Below the pieces are notes generated by a model, which saw only the letters and a list, made by a program, of their open reading frames with translations, made no database searches and was not told where the DNA came from. 64,000 bases of DNA from NCBI GenBank assembly GCA_003586115.2, contig QVOM02000074.1:3962327-4026326 (forward strand), read 5' to 3'. Positions 1 to 8,854 of this stretch are shown here, one piece after another. Position 1 is the stretch's first letter. Every line of letters starts with the position of its first letter. The translations under genes were made by a program, and so were the position numbers. This stretch comes from Salvator merianae. Its lineage: Eukaryota; Chordata; Lepidosauria; Squamata; Teiidae.

Positions 1-2
1 AC

Positions 3-1541
3 TGTGCTGTTGAGGGAATAAGAGAATCAAGGCTCTGTATGGACAAGGAGAAGGTGAGGGAACACTTAGCAAACTTAAATGTATTCAAGTCTCCAGGCCC
101 AGATGAATTACATCCTAGGGTGCTGAAGGAATTAGCTGATATAATTGCTGAACCACTCTCCGTGATATTTGAGAACTCATGGAAAACAGGAGAAGTCCCA
201 GAAGATTGGAGAAGGGCAAATGTTGTACCTATCTTTAAAAAAGGAAAGAAGGCTGACCCAGGCAACTACAGGCCTGTGAGCCTGACTTCAATACCAGGCA
301 AGATATTTGAACAAATCATTAAACAGCATATATGGGAGCACTTGGATGGGAATGCAGGAATTAACCAAAGCCAACATGGATTTGTAACAAACAAGTCTTG
401 CCAGACTAATCTCATTTCCTTTTATGACAAAATTACTGGATGGATTGATCAAGGAAAGGCTGTGGACATAGTATATCTTGACTTTAGCAAAGCATTTGAC
501 AAGGTGTCTCATACTATACTTATTGAAAAAATTATCAAATATGGGATTGACAGGACAACTGTTAAGTGGATTCATAACTGGCTTAGTGATCGTACTCAAA
601 GAGTGGTCATAAATGGCTTCACATCCGATTGGAAGACTGTCTCAAGTGGGGTACCGCAAGGCTCTGTCTTGGGCCCATTGCTGTTCAACATTTTTATAAA
701 CGATCTGGATGAAGGTGTCGAGGGGACGCTGATCAAATTTGCAGACGACACAAAGCTAGGAGGGGTTGCTAACACTAGGGAGGAGAAGGAGAGGATTCAA
801 AAGGATTTGGACAAGCTTGAACAGTGGGCTGAAACTAACAGAATGACATTTAACAGGGAGAAATGCAAAGTTTTACATCTGGGTAAGAAAAATGACAATA
901 TCCAATACAGAATGGGGGGAATGTCGCTGAGCAGCAGCGCATGTGAAAGGGATCTGGGTGTACTAGTAGATCATAGATTAAACCTGAGTCAACAGTGTGA
1001 TGCAACTGCAAAAAAGGCAAATACCATCCTGGGCTGTATCAAGAGGAGTATAGAGTCTAGATCACGAGAAGTAATTGTCCCACTTTACTCTTCCTTGGTC
1101 AGACCTCATCTGGAGTATTGTGTCCAGTTCTGGGCACCACAGTTTAAAAAAGACATTGACAAACTGGAACAAGTTCAGAGAAGGGCGACCAAAATGGTGA
1201 GTGGTCTGCAAACCATGTCCTACGAGGAACGGTTAAAGGACCTAGGAATGTTTAGCCTGCAGAAGAGAAGACTGAGAGGAGACATGATAGCTGTTTTCAA
1301 GTATCTGAAGGGCTGTCACAGTGCAGAAGGATTGGCCCTATTCTCAGTTGCGCAAGAAGGAAGGACTAGAAACAATGGGATGAAAATTCAAGGGAGTAGA
1401 TACAGGCTAGATATTAGGAAAAACTTCCTGACCGTAAGGGCAATCAATCACTGGAACAGGTTGCCACAGGAGGTGGTGGGCTCTCCTTCCCTGGAGATCT
1501 TCAAGGAAAGGCTGGACAGATATCTGTCTGGGATGCTTTAG
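3..1541 (+). CDS. CR1-type LINE ORF2, reverse transcriptase part (5' end outside window)
   Basis: This is the reverse transcriptase half of a CR1 non-LTR retrotransposon ORF2, which copies its RNA at a nicked chromosomal target. The frame is open from base 3 to the stop at 1539-1541, 512 sense codons without interruption; the ATG at 39 is internal, and the endonuclease domain would lie upstream of the window. Numbering from that Met, visible blocks are SPGPDELHP (18-26), NYRPVSLTSIPGK (77-89), the catalytic VYLDFSKAFDKV (D148), SGVPQGSVLGPLLF (203-216) and FADD (234-237), followed by the CR1 thumb/C-terminal region with LVRPHLEYCVQFW. All three catalytic aspartates are present. The open frame suggests a young copy. 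A short CR1 3' untranslated region and its octamer tail follow at 1542-1619. Confidence 0.93.
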   Translation, partial: CAVEGIRESRLCMDKEKVREHLANLNVFKSPGPDELHPRVLKELADIIAEPLSVIFENSWKTGEVPEDWRRANVVPIFKKGKKADPGNYRPVSLTSIPGKIFEQIIKQHIWEHLDGNAGINQSQHGFVTNKSCQTNLISFYDKITGWIDQGKAVDIVYLDFSKAFDKVSHTILIEKIIKYGIDRTTVKWIHNWLSDRTQRVVINGFTSDWKTVSSGVPQGSVLGPLLFNIFINDLDEGVEGTLIKFADDTKLGGVANTREEKERIQKDLDKLEQWAETNRMTFNREKCKVLHLGKKNDNIQYRMGGMSLSSSACERDLGVLVDHRLNLSQQCDATAKKANTILGCIKRSIESRSREVIVPLYSSLVRPHLEYCVQFWAPQFKKDIDKLEQVQRRATKMVSGLQTMSYEERLKDLGMFSLQKRRLRGDMIAVFKYLKGCHSAEGLALFSVAQEGRTRNNGMKIQGSRYRLDIRKNFLTVRAINHWNRLPQEVVGSPSLEIFKERLDRYLSGML

Positions 1542-1597
1542 TGAATCCTGCATTGAGCAGGGGGTTGGACTCGATGACCCTGGAGGTCCCTTCCAAC

Positions 1598-1619
1598 TCT
1601 ATGATTCTATGATTCTATG
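1598..1619 (+). repeat. (ATTCTATG)n terminal repeat of CR1
   Basis: A short tandem octamer forms the extreme 3' end of the CR1 copy and marks its insertion junction. Base 1619 may belong to either side. Confidence 0.9.
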
Positions 1620-1743
1620 GTGCTCTTCATCTTGTAGATGATGACGGTTCCAATCATACAGGAGATGAGGAAGCCGCCCATGCAGTAAATGATGATCTCG
1701 AGGTACAGGGGGGAGGCCATCACAGCTGGCTTATCTTCAACAG
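1620..1743 (-). pseudogene. FGFR1: FGFR1-like transmembrane exon, truncated by a CR1
   Basis: The minus strand encodes a segment from [16 protein letters not shown] through a hydrophobic span of about 21 residues ([21 protein letters not shown]) to KMKST. From family knowledge this matches the juxtamembrane and single-pass transmembrane exon of fibroblast growth factor receptor 1: the [15 protein letters not shown] block and the basic KMKS stop-transfer are characteristic, and FGFR2-4 differ here. The exon start at 1743 has the phase expected for FGFR1 (two bases completing an Ala codon), but the preceding bases read CCA rather than an AG acceptor. After KMKST the frame runs straight into the reverse complement of the CR1 tail, so the rest of the exon, up to the start of the kinase juxtamembrane part, is missing here. 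No other FGFR exon is visible within 60 kb. I infer a broken duplicate exon rather than the live gene; a CR1 insertion into the real gene is the alternative. Confidence 0.75.
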
Positions 1744-2170
1744 TGGACAGATTAGTAGGCTGTGGAGCTTTTCCACTCGAGGGTAGACATAAAGTAGAAA
1801 AATGTAAAAAGTAAAGCATCTTAATGACGTTGAGTTTAGCTTTTCTGCTTCTCCTTCGCTGTTGAGTTTTACTGCAATAAACATTTCCTACATTCATGCA
1901 TTTGTATTGGGATTCAGTGCCAGCCATTGAGACGGCTCACGTCTTGTCCTCCCTGGCTAGTTTGTCAAGACTAAACAAAGCTACACTGATGCAAGTAACA
2001 CAGCATCCCGGTTGTCTCAGAAAACAAACTTTTCTTCCATCTTCTCTAAGGAAAAACTGGTTTGCCTACAATTTAAAAGGCAAATACGCTTCCATATGTC
2101 AGAAGTTGCAGGAAGTTGGGATTCTGCCAGACACGGCTCCAACTTTTCTTATGGCTCCTGATAGGTTCAG
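1744..2170. other. Intron-like flank of the FGFR1-like exon; nothing else seen
   Basis: On the minus strand the bases just upstream of the exon contain a pyrimidine-rich stretch (about 1785-1805), as an intron end would. I see no coding sequence or known repeat further out to 2170. Confidence 0.4.
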
Positions 2171-4085
2171 TTCATAATGAACAGAAGGGGATAATTCCAG
2201 ACGACATGGAGATTGCAGAAAGGCTAAACAATTTTTTTGCCTCTGTTTTTACTGAGGAGGATAGAGGCCATATGCCAGCAGCTAAGTCAATTTTTTCAGG
2301 GAGGGAGTCAGAAGAAGTAAATCAGATAGAGGTAACCAATGAGGAGGTTCTTGCATGTCTTCATAAACTAAATGCTAACGAATCACCAGGACCAGGTGGC
2401 ATTCATCCGAGAGTTCTTAACTAAAATTTGAAATTGCTGAGCTTCTAGTCAAAATATATAATCTTTCCCTAAAATCAGGCTCTGTGCCTGAAGACTGAAG
2501 GGTGCAAATTTGACACTGATCTTCAAAAATAGATCCAGGGGAAAAGGATCTTGGGGTTCTGGTAGACAGCACAATGAAGATGTCAACCCAATGTGCAGCA
2601 GCAGTGAAAAAAGCAAATTCAATGCTTGGGGTAATTAGGAAGGGAATAGAAAACAAGTCAGCAAGTGTCATTGTGTCTCTTTACAAATCTATGGTGAGAC
2701 CACACTTTGAATGATGGGCCTGTTCGCACTGTCCACGCTAGAATGGGCTAATGGTCCACGCTAGAATGTCCACGCTAGAATGGTCTGCACGATGGGGCCT
2801 GAAAACAGACCCCAAACTGGATAATGGCGTTCGCCAGTGCGAATGCCATTTTCCAGCCCGATGCTCGCCACTACAGCGGCCAGCAAGCGTCAGCTGCTGC
2901 CATGGCGACCGGGAGGCCCGCGCGGTGATGACATCATCAAGGCGCGCTGCGTGGGCCTCCCGGTCGCCTTGCCAGTAGCCTGATGTTTTGCAGGCTGCTA
3001 CCGCGGCGACCGGCATTCGCGCCCGCGATCGGGCACCAGAACGCCAGATGGGGCGCAGCGCCACCTTGTCCAGCGTCCCTGGACCGATTGCGGCGGCGTG
3101 GGCTTGGTTGCAGCCTCGTACGGGCCCATTCGGCCCGTGCGAAGCGGCGGACTCCATTGCCCATCATGCATTGCGTGATCACATGATTGCACAATGCATG
3201 AAGGGCGGGCCGATCGCCCGGAAAATGGCCGCCGCCACGGACAAGAACAGTAGGTGTGAATGAATCCTCACCTGAAGCTCACTTTGAGCTTCAGGTGAGG
3301 ATTCAGACAGCTACTTTCTTGTCTGGCGCTAGTAGCGATCGGCAGCGGATCAAGTCCGCTGCCGGTCGCTATGAGCGTCCACGTGTGCGAAAGCACTTGA
3401 CTAGTGGGCGTTCCTGACGCTCACTACTGTCAAGTGCGAAAAGGCCCGATGTGTACAATTCTGGTCAACTCGCCTCAGAAAGGATGTTGTGGAACTGGAG
3501 AAGGGTAACCAGAATGATCAAGGGGCTGGAACACCTTCCTTACGAAATCAGGCTGCAACGCCTTGGCCTATTCAGCCTTGAAAAGCTGCATTCAAGCAGA
3601 GACCTGATTGAAGTATATAAAATCATGCACTATATGGATAAGGTGGGCAGAGAGAAGTTTTTTTACTCTATCACACAACACTAGGACCAGGGGGCACTCT
3701 CTGAAGCTCATGGGTAGGAGAGTTAGGACTGACAAGGGGAAGTATTTTTTCACCCAGAGGATCATCGTTCTATGGAATTTATTACTGGAAGAGGTGGTGA
3801 CAGCCATCAGCCTAGATAGCTTTAAGAAAGGACTGGACAGATTCATGGGGGTCAGGTGTATCAATGGCTACTAGAATGGATGCTTAGGTACTACCTCCAG
3901 GTTGGAAAGACAGGCAGGATGCCTCTAAAGGCCATTTGCAGGAAGTCAAGAGCAGGGAAGGTTTTGCCTTTTATTCTGCTTGAGATGCCCAGAAGCAATT
4001 GGTGGGCCACTGTGTGAAAAAGAGTGCTGGACTAGATGGGCCATGGCCTGATCCAGCAAGGCTCCTCATATGTTCTTGTGTTCTA
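2171..4085 (+). mobile_element. Decayed CR1-like LINE, second subfamily, split by a MITE
   Basis: This copy encodes fragments of CR1 ORF2 in several frames. At about 2174-2424 it gives NEQKGIIPDDMEIAERLNNFF and a degenerate SPGPGGIHPRVL block. After a large internal deletion near 2530, DLGVLVDSTMKMSTQ through LYKSMVRPHFE follows (2550-2712). A 732-bp MITE interrupts it, and the rest of the C-terminal region resumes at 3451 with QFWSTRLRKDVVELEKG-like codons, running to about 3870. The 3' untranslated end reads CTGGACTAGATGGGCC...GATCCAGCAAGGCTC and stops near TTCTTGTGTTCT, so it belongs to a different subfamily from the copy at 1-1619. Stops, frameshifts and the deletion make it non-functional. 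Confidence 0.85.
2716..3447 (+). mobile_element. Non-autonomous DNA transposon (family A), 732 bp, 3-bp TSD GAT
   Basis: The terminal inverted repeats are GGGCCTGTTCGCACT on the left and the complement of AAGTGCGAAAAGGCCC on the right. GAT is duplicated at 2713-2715 and 3448-3450. Removing the element and one GAT restores the expected length of the surrounding CR1 (TTTGAAT-GAT-GTGTAC), so both boundaries are secure. The interior is GC-rich with several hairpins, including a near palindrome at 3160-3205 and the TCACCTGAAGCTCA/TGAGCTTCAGGTGA pair at 3269-3302. No transposase is encoded. The 3-bp duplication suggests PIF/Harbinger, but the targets are not the usual TWA, so the superfamily is uncertain. 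Confidence 0.88.
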
Positions 4086-4269
4086 AACGGTCTTGCCTTT
4101 TCTTTGTGCATTTGCATTTTGTAGGGGCCTCAGAATTTCAGTGTGGCCGAGGCCTTGTTTTACCTCTTTCAAGCCTTGTTCAAAACCAATTCATCTTCAA
4201 GTCACAGCAACAACAGACAAAAATATCAAAAGCGCACTACTTCTGTGTCTCCTTTCTGGGTTCTGACAG

Positions 4270-4660
4270 GATGCTGTAAGATCTGCAGAGACTTTGAAGT
4301 CCAAGGCAAGAGGGTGAAGGAACTGGGAGCACAGTTGTCTTATCATCTGTCCTTCCAGTGAATGGTCATGGAACAAGAAGATGGAGCAAGATTCCAGAGG
4401 TGAACTACTGGCTACGTTGATGGTGCTATCAGTAAGGATTTGGATTTCTAGACATAGAGTCAACTACTTAAACGATGGACTCCTTGCAAGAGATGGGCTG
4501 CATCTTACCAAGACAGGAAAGCACATATTTGGCAGGAGTCTTGCTGCAATCATCAGGAGAACCATGAAGATTTTACTGTCTACAGAGGTAAGAAAAAAAC
4601 AACACCTATACACTCCTTTTATAAGGAAAACAGTGATCTTAGATGCTGATATTTGCTGAT
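4270..4660 (+). pseudogene. SGNH/esterase-like ORF1 remnant of a CR1-group LINE
   Basis: Three consecutive stretches in shifting frames resemble the C-terminal half of an SGNH hydrolase-type esterase. They are DFEVQGKRVKELGAQLSY (about 4290-4345), then EVNYWLR followed by GFGFLD (about 4398-4450), and then GLLARDGLHLTKTGKHIFG (about 4479-4535) with the DGLHLT block that carries the catalytic Asp-x-x-His in this fold. Esterase domains of this type are known in ORF1 of CR1-like retrotransposons. Two frame changes and internal stops show it is dead. The link to CR1 is inferred, since no ORF2 follows; another vertebrate gene with this domain cannot be excluded. Confidence 0.5.
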
Positions 4661-7115
4661 TGTTTCTTGAGGTTGTTTTTGCTATCTCATGTTAATAGGT
4701 AATGATTAGCTGGAAACTGACTCGTGTACCCTGGCTGGCTTGACTGCTTGTTGCTTGAGCCACTGCTGCTGCAGCAAGGATTACACAACTTTTGGGCCGC
4801 GGTCCAACATCATAAATTTAACCCGTATCAGAAGAATACAAGGACTGAATTCATCTTCTGATCGTTCCCACAGTTACAGTTTAACACGGACCCAATTCGT
4901 ACTTGCTCGCTCCCACACTGATATTTCCTGTGCTTGGCACAGAGAAACAGTACCTTTTCCGCCTCCACCCCTCGTCAAATTCTCCTCCCTGTGCAGTCAG
5001 TGATTGGCTGCAGTCCCAACGTTCAAATCTTGACACCACAGGGGCAGGAAAGTCAAGCTCCGCTCTCCGTAGGTCCCCGCTGCTGCCTCAGAACATGGAT
5101 TCACTTGGCAGCGTTACTAGTCATTCGCCATTTGCTCCTTCTCCCCCCTACAGCCTCTATCTACACAAGCAGAACTTTAAAACTATGTGTACCGCACAAT
5201 TAAGCTTTTTAAAGGGCTGATGTCGATTTCTGCTCCCTTGCTAATGCACTTTTGCGCAATTTAAAATTAGCGCAAAAGCAGGGAGAGGTCCGTGACGAAG
5301 GGGAAACTTGGGGAGGGAATGTGGGGGGGGGGCTCTATTATCTTGATAGTGCAGTTCATGGCCAGCAAATGGACTCTGCCTCATCTCCCCCTGAGACATC
5401 CACAGCAGCATGTGTCCCCGCTGTGTAGCTGTGTGCTGCCGACGGCAAAACTCATCTTGAGTGAGTGCTTTGTTGGGGCAAGAGGACTAAAACCTCAAAA
5501 CAGCGCAGTTTATTTTTTGGTTTAAAGAGCAGACGGAAGTGGAGGAAGCCTTTAATTTCTTCATGGCAGTGTCAAATAGGGGATAAAGAAAGAGAAAGGA
5601 CCACAGCTTAGCGAAGTAAAAAGGAGGACGGTTTCTTTTCCCCTGGCAGCGACGGAAGGGGGCATAATGGAGGCAGAGGAAACTACTGCACTTCCTGCCC
5701 ACCCATGAAGTCTGTCATTGGATGGCACAAAATGGGTATCCCTCCCTCTGCACCCCCCCCCAAAAAGTACGGTCCCTCCCAAATAGTCTCCTTCCCCGTT
5801 CCCACATCACAAAGTAAAGCGGGCTAGCGATCTGGAACGGCTTGAGAACTCATTAAATCTGAATACAAAATAGTCTAGATTTCGCCAATTTAGTCCAGAA
5901 AAACTACGAAACGGCAAGATCATGTCGGGCCAGCGGGAACTAAAGATGGCCTGTAAACTGATTATATGCCATGTCGGAACGCAGCCAAGGAGTCAAAGGA
6001 GGGAGCTGAGGGTTCCCACTTATGGCTCTGTATTTGGGGTCCAAGCACCTCCCTCGCAGCTGTAGTCTGCATAGAAGGAGCAGCTGGTTGTGTCTTCCTT
6101 TTTGTTTATTTGCTGTCTCTTTAATTATTGATAAACTATTTTTAAATGGTAATCTAAATTTTTATTTTATACTGTGAAGTGTTTGGCAGGGGTTATTCTG
6201 AACTACTACTTTTTTTGTGTTTCAATTTGTACATGTTACCTTGAGGTAAATGGCAGGTGTATAAAAAAATGGAAAATCTTTCATTTTCCTGTACAATTTA
6301 GTAACTTGAACAAAATTAACTAAGATCAGGTTTCAAACTCCTACTTTGTTATGGAAGCTCACTAGATAATTATGCAACTGTCATGACCTCTTAGCCTAAT
6401 CCGTGGACCTGGTTAATGGAGAGGTGGAGAAAAAAATTGGCCGCCTTGACATCTTCGGGAGAGATGTAAAATATAAATGCAAAAAGTAGAATATAGAAGC
6501 AGTAAACTGTTCCCCCCCTTACAGCGTGCACTTATATACCAGCACACCTTCTCCCAGCAGCCACAGGACAGGTCCCAAAACTTGAAAGCAAAACATTAAA
6601 CTATCTCTTGAGGGTTTTTTTACTGAGAATAATATGCCAATGGGAGGGAATAAACCTCTGTCTCCTTTACAGAGACTGTGTCTCCATTACACAGCACAGA
6701 TGCCCTTCCAGAGCCCCCAAGGCAGCACATCTCCACACACCCTACCCCTGCTGAAACACCCTGGGGCCCAGGAAGGGCATCCTAGGGTGAGAGTGTGAGC
6801 AGCAACTCTACAGTCACCTCCTCTTGCCCTGCCCTCTTCAGTCATTTATCCCTGTGGGGAGGTGACCTAATGGGGCCCTTCACCTGCACGTGGAGGTTGA
6901 CTTGCCAGTCTCAGCCTCGGTGCGCAAGGGCCTCCGTTCATCAACGCAGACTGCCTGGCAGCAGAGGAGACAACAAGCCGCTTCAGCCAGGCCACAAAAA
7001 CAAAGCCACTGCCCCAGAGGCCTGAAGCGCAGACTGAATCAATTCAAAATAATGAATCACAACCTTTTAAAAATACTGTGACGTTATTTTTTATATAAAT
7101 AAACTGAATACTATT
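4661..7115. other. No gene recognised; minor repeat signals
   Basis: I recognise no coding sequence here. An inverted repeat TTTTGCGC...GCGCAAAA lies at about 5249-5278. A sequence resembling an L2 3' end (CCGCCTTGACATCTTCGGGA then ATATAAATGC) lies at 6438-6482. C-rich or G-rich homopolymer runs occur near 5325 and 5750. Confidence 0.5.
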
Positions 7116-7569
7116 GGGCTGGTCCGTAATCGATACAGCTGCCACACCGGAGTGGTTTTACATTGTACTCTGGCAAGTTTGTACAAGAAGGGATAGGAGA
7201 GAAATATGTGTAATCTATCTGTAAGTACCAAAATCATGCTCAACAGCTGTACCAGGAGCAGCTGGACTACTCCCGGCACACTGCATTCGCACCCACTTCT
7301 GGGTTTGAACACAGAGTGGCATGGCATAGTGTGGCTGCGCCGTCATGCAGTGAACCTGTGCTGTCGCATGGCATTCCTGGTTGCCATGGCAGCAGCCGGA
7401 AGTTTCCTGGCCACTGTCATGGTGCAGGATACCAGCATTCACGCTGCGAATGCTGGCATCCTGCTGCCGATCTGTTCTAAGGTCTCACAGGGTGCAGATG
7501 ATCACCACACTGCGAAGTCTGTTCTAGCGTAGAATATCCTGTTCTATGGTGGAAAGTGTGAAAAGGCCC
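7116..7569 (-). mobile_element. Family B MITE, about 454 bp, diverged
   Basis: The right end (TATCCTGTTCTATGGTGGAAAGTGTGAAAAGGCCC, ending at 7569) is the complement of the left terminal repeat seen in the copies at 14326 and 40112. The left end GGGCTGGTCCGTAATCGAT matches the other terminus of the 14326 copy with substitutions. An extra or unrelated stretch lies at about 7145-7210. Flanks ATT and AGA do not match, so the target duplication has decayed or a boundary is off. Confidence 0.7.
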
Positions 7570-7846
7570 AGAAATAGCATCACAAGTAGATGCTGTAATC
7601 TGTCAGATATCCTTGTATTCAGCAGTTTTAATCCTTCTGCAGAGGACTAATTGTTGTTTTGTCGTGCATGTACCAAAGGCTGCAGCTGGATGAAGATTCT
7701 TTATGGGTATCCTAACAAGCAGTAGTCACTCTCATTTTCATCCTGCTCTGACAGGCCACAGCAATTGTAGGCCTGAAAGGACAGAAGACATTTCTATTAC
7801 AACTCTTCTCCTATTGGTAGTAGTGCTAAATGACAAAAGAAACTAA

Positions 7847-8240
7847 GGGCCTGTTATAACTCTACAGCTGGTATACTATGGGAATAACATAGCTGCATCA
7901 TACCAGGCTGGAAGGGATCATGCATGGAGGTGGCCATCTACACTTCAAGGGCTGGTAACAGCCTGAACCAGACCACCAGCACATGAAGTGCGGATGGCAG
8001 GTCCAATTGCCATGACAGTGGCTGTGGCAACATCCAGCTATCGCCCTGACAATGAGGACGTGATGTGCAACTGCACAGCCACAGCTGTGCCACACCACAC
8101 CTTTGCAGTGTTTGTATGAGGAAGATGGTGCGAACACTGCTAACTGGGAGTCATCCAACTGGAGTCATTTCCAGATGCCGCTGTGGCAGCATGCAGATGG
8201 GATCAGACTCAAAGCTGTTGACCACACCCTGCCCTAGTTT
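7847..8240 (+). mobile_element. Probable diverged family B MITE; right end unclear
   Basis: The left end GGGCCTGTTATAACTCTACAGC resembles the shared terminal motif. The interior shares words such as CACAGCCACAGCTGTGCC with the copy at 14326. I cannot find a convincing right terminal repeat, so the end is a guess. Confidence 0.45.
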
Positions 8241-8244
8241 ACCT

Positions 8245-8854
8245 GTCTGATGAACGTGACCTGCAAGCTACTGCTGATTTTGTCATTCCTTAAGTGCCAG
8301 CTACCTTTGACTTTTTATCAGTTTGGCCTCTTGCTCAGGATCAAGCTAAATGCAAAACATAGTTCCATGATTATTGTCCCCAAAGGCTCCTTATGGAATG
8401 CAAATGCACTGAGGGCAAGACTGGTAGCCAAGAGGGAGCAGGGTAAACTGTAACTTTTATTACATTCAAGTGTCAGCAGCCAAGTTAGGAGGGTAAAAAA
8501 AATCTTAGCTTACATAATTGTGCATTCAGGTCAGTTATAATATACAAAAGACCTTTCCAAATAATTTCAGCTACGAAACAACTGCCTTATGGCAATATTT
8601 GGGCTGCAGTAAATGTGATTTCTGGATGTTTATTGGTCATAAGGAAGGACACATAAAACTCAGCTGAGTGGCCAGGCAGACACAATATAAAAGGTCTAAT
8701 TAACTTTGCTTGCAATTCTGAGAACCCACAATACAACAGCAGCTGTGGAAGCAGGATTTCTCCCCCAAAATGAATTGTCTGGATTGAACCAGAGCCACAA
8801 GGCCAGAAAGAACCTCAGCTAGAAAGAACACTCATAAACATGTGGTTCAGGGCG
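8245..8854. other. No gene or repeat recognised
   Basis: The six-frame translations show only short frames with no familiar motif. Confidence 0.5.

Larger units (their letters stand above)
1..1619 (+). mobile_element. CR1 LINE, 3' portion with octamer tail
   Basis: The element runs from before the window to base 1619. After the ORF2 stop comes a short 3' untranslated region containing GGTTGGACTCGATGACC and GGTCCCTTCCAACTC, which matches the conserved CR1 3' end as I know it from birds and reptiles. It ends in about two and a half copies of ATTCTATG (1598-1619). The tail directly abuts an FGFR1-like exon on the opposite strand. The 5' junction is not visible. Confidence 0.92.
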
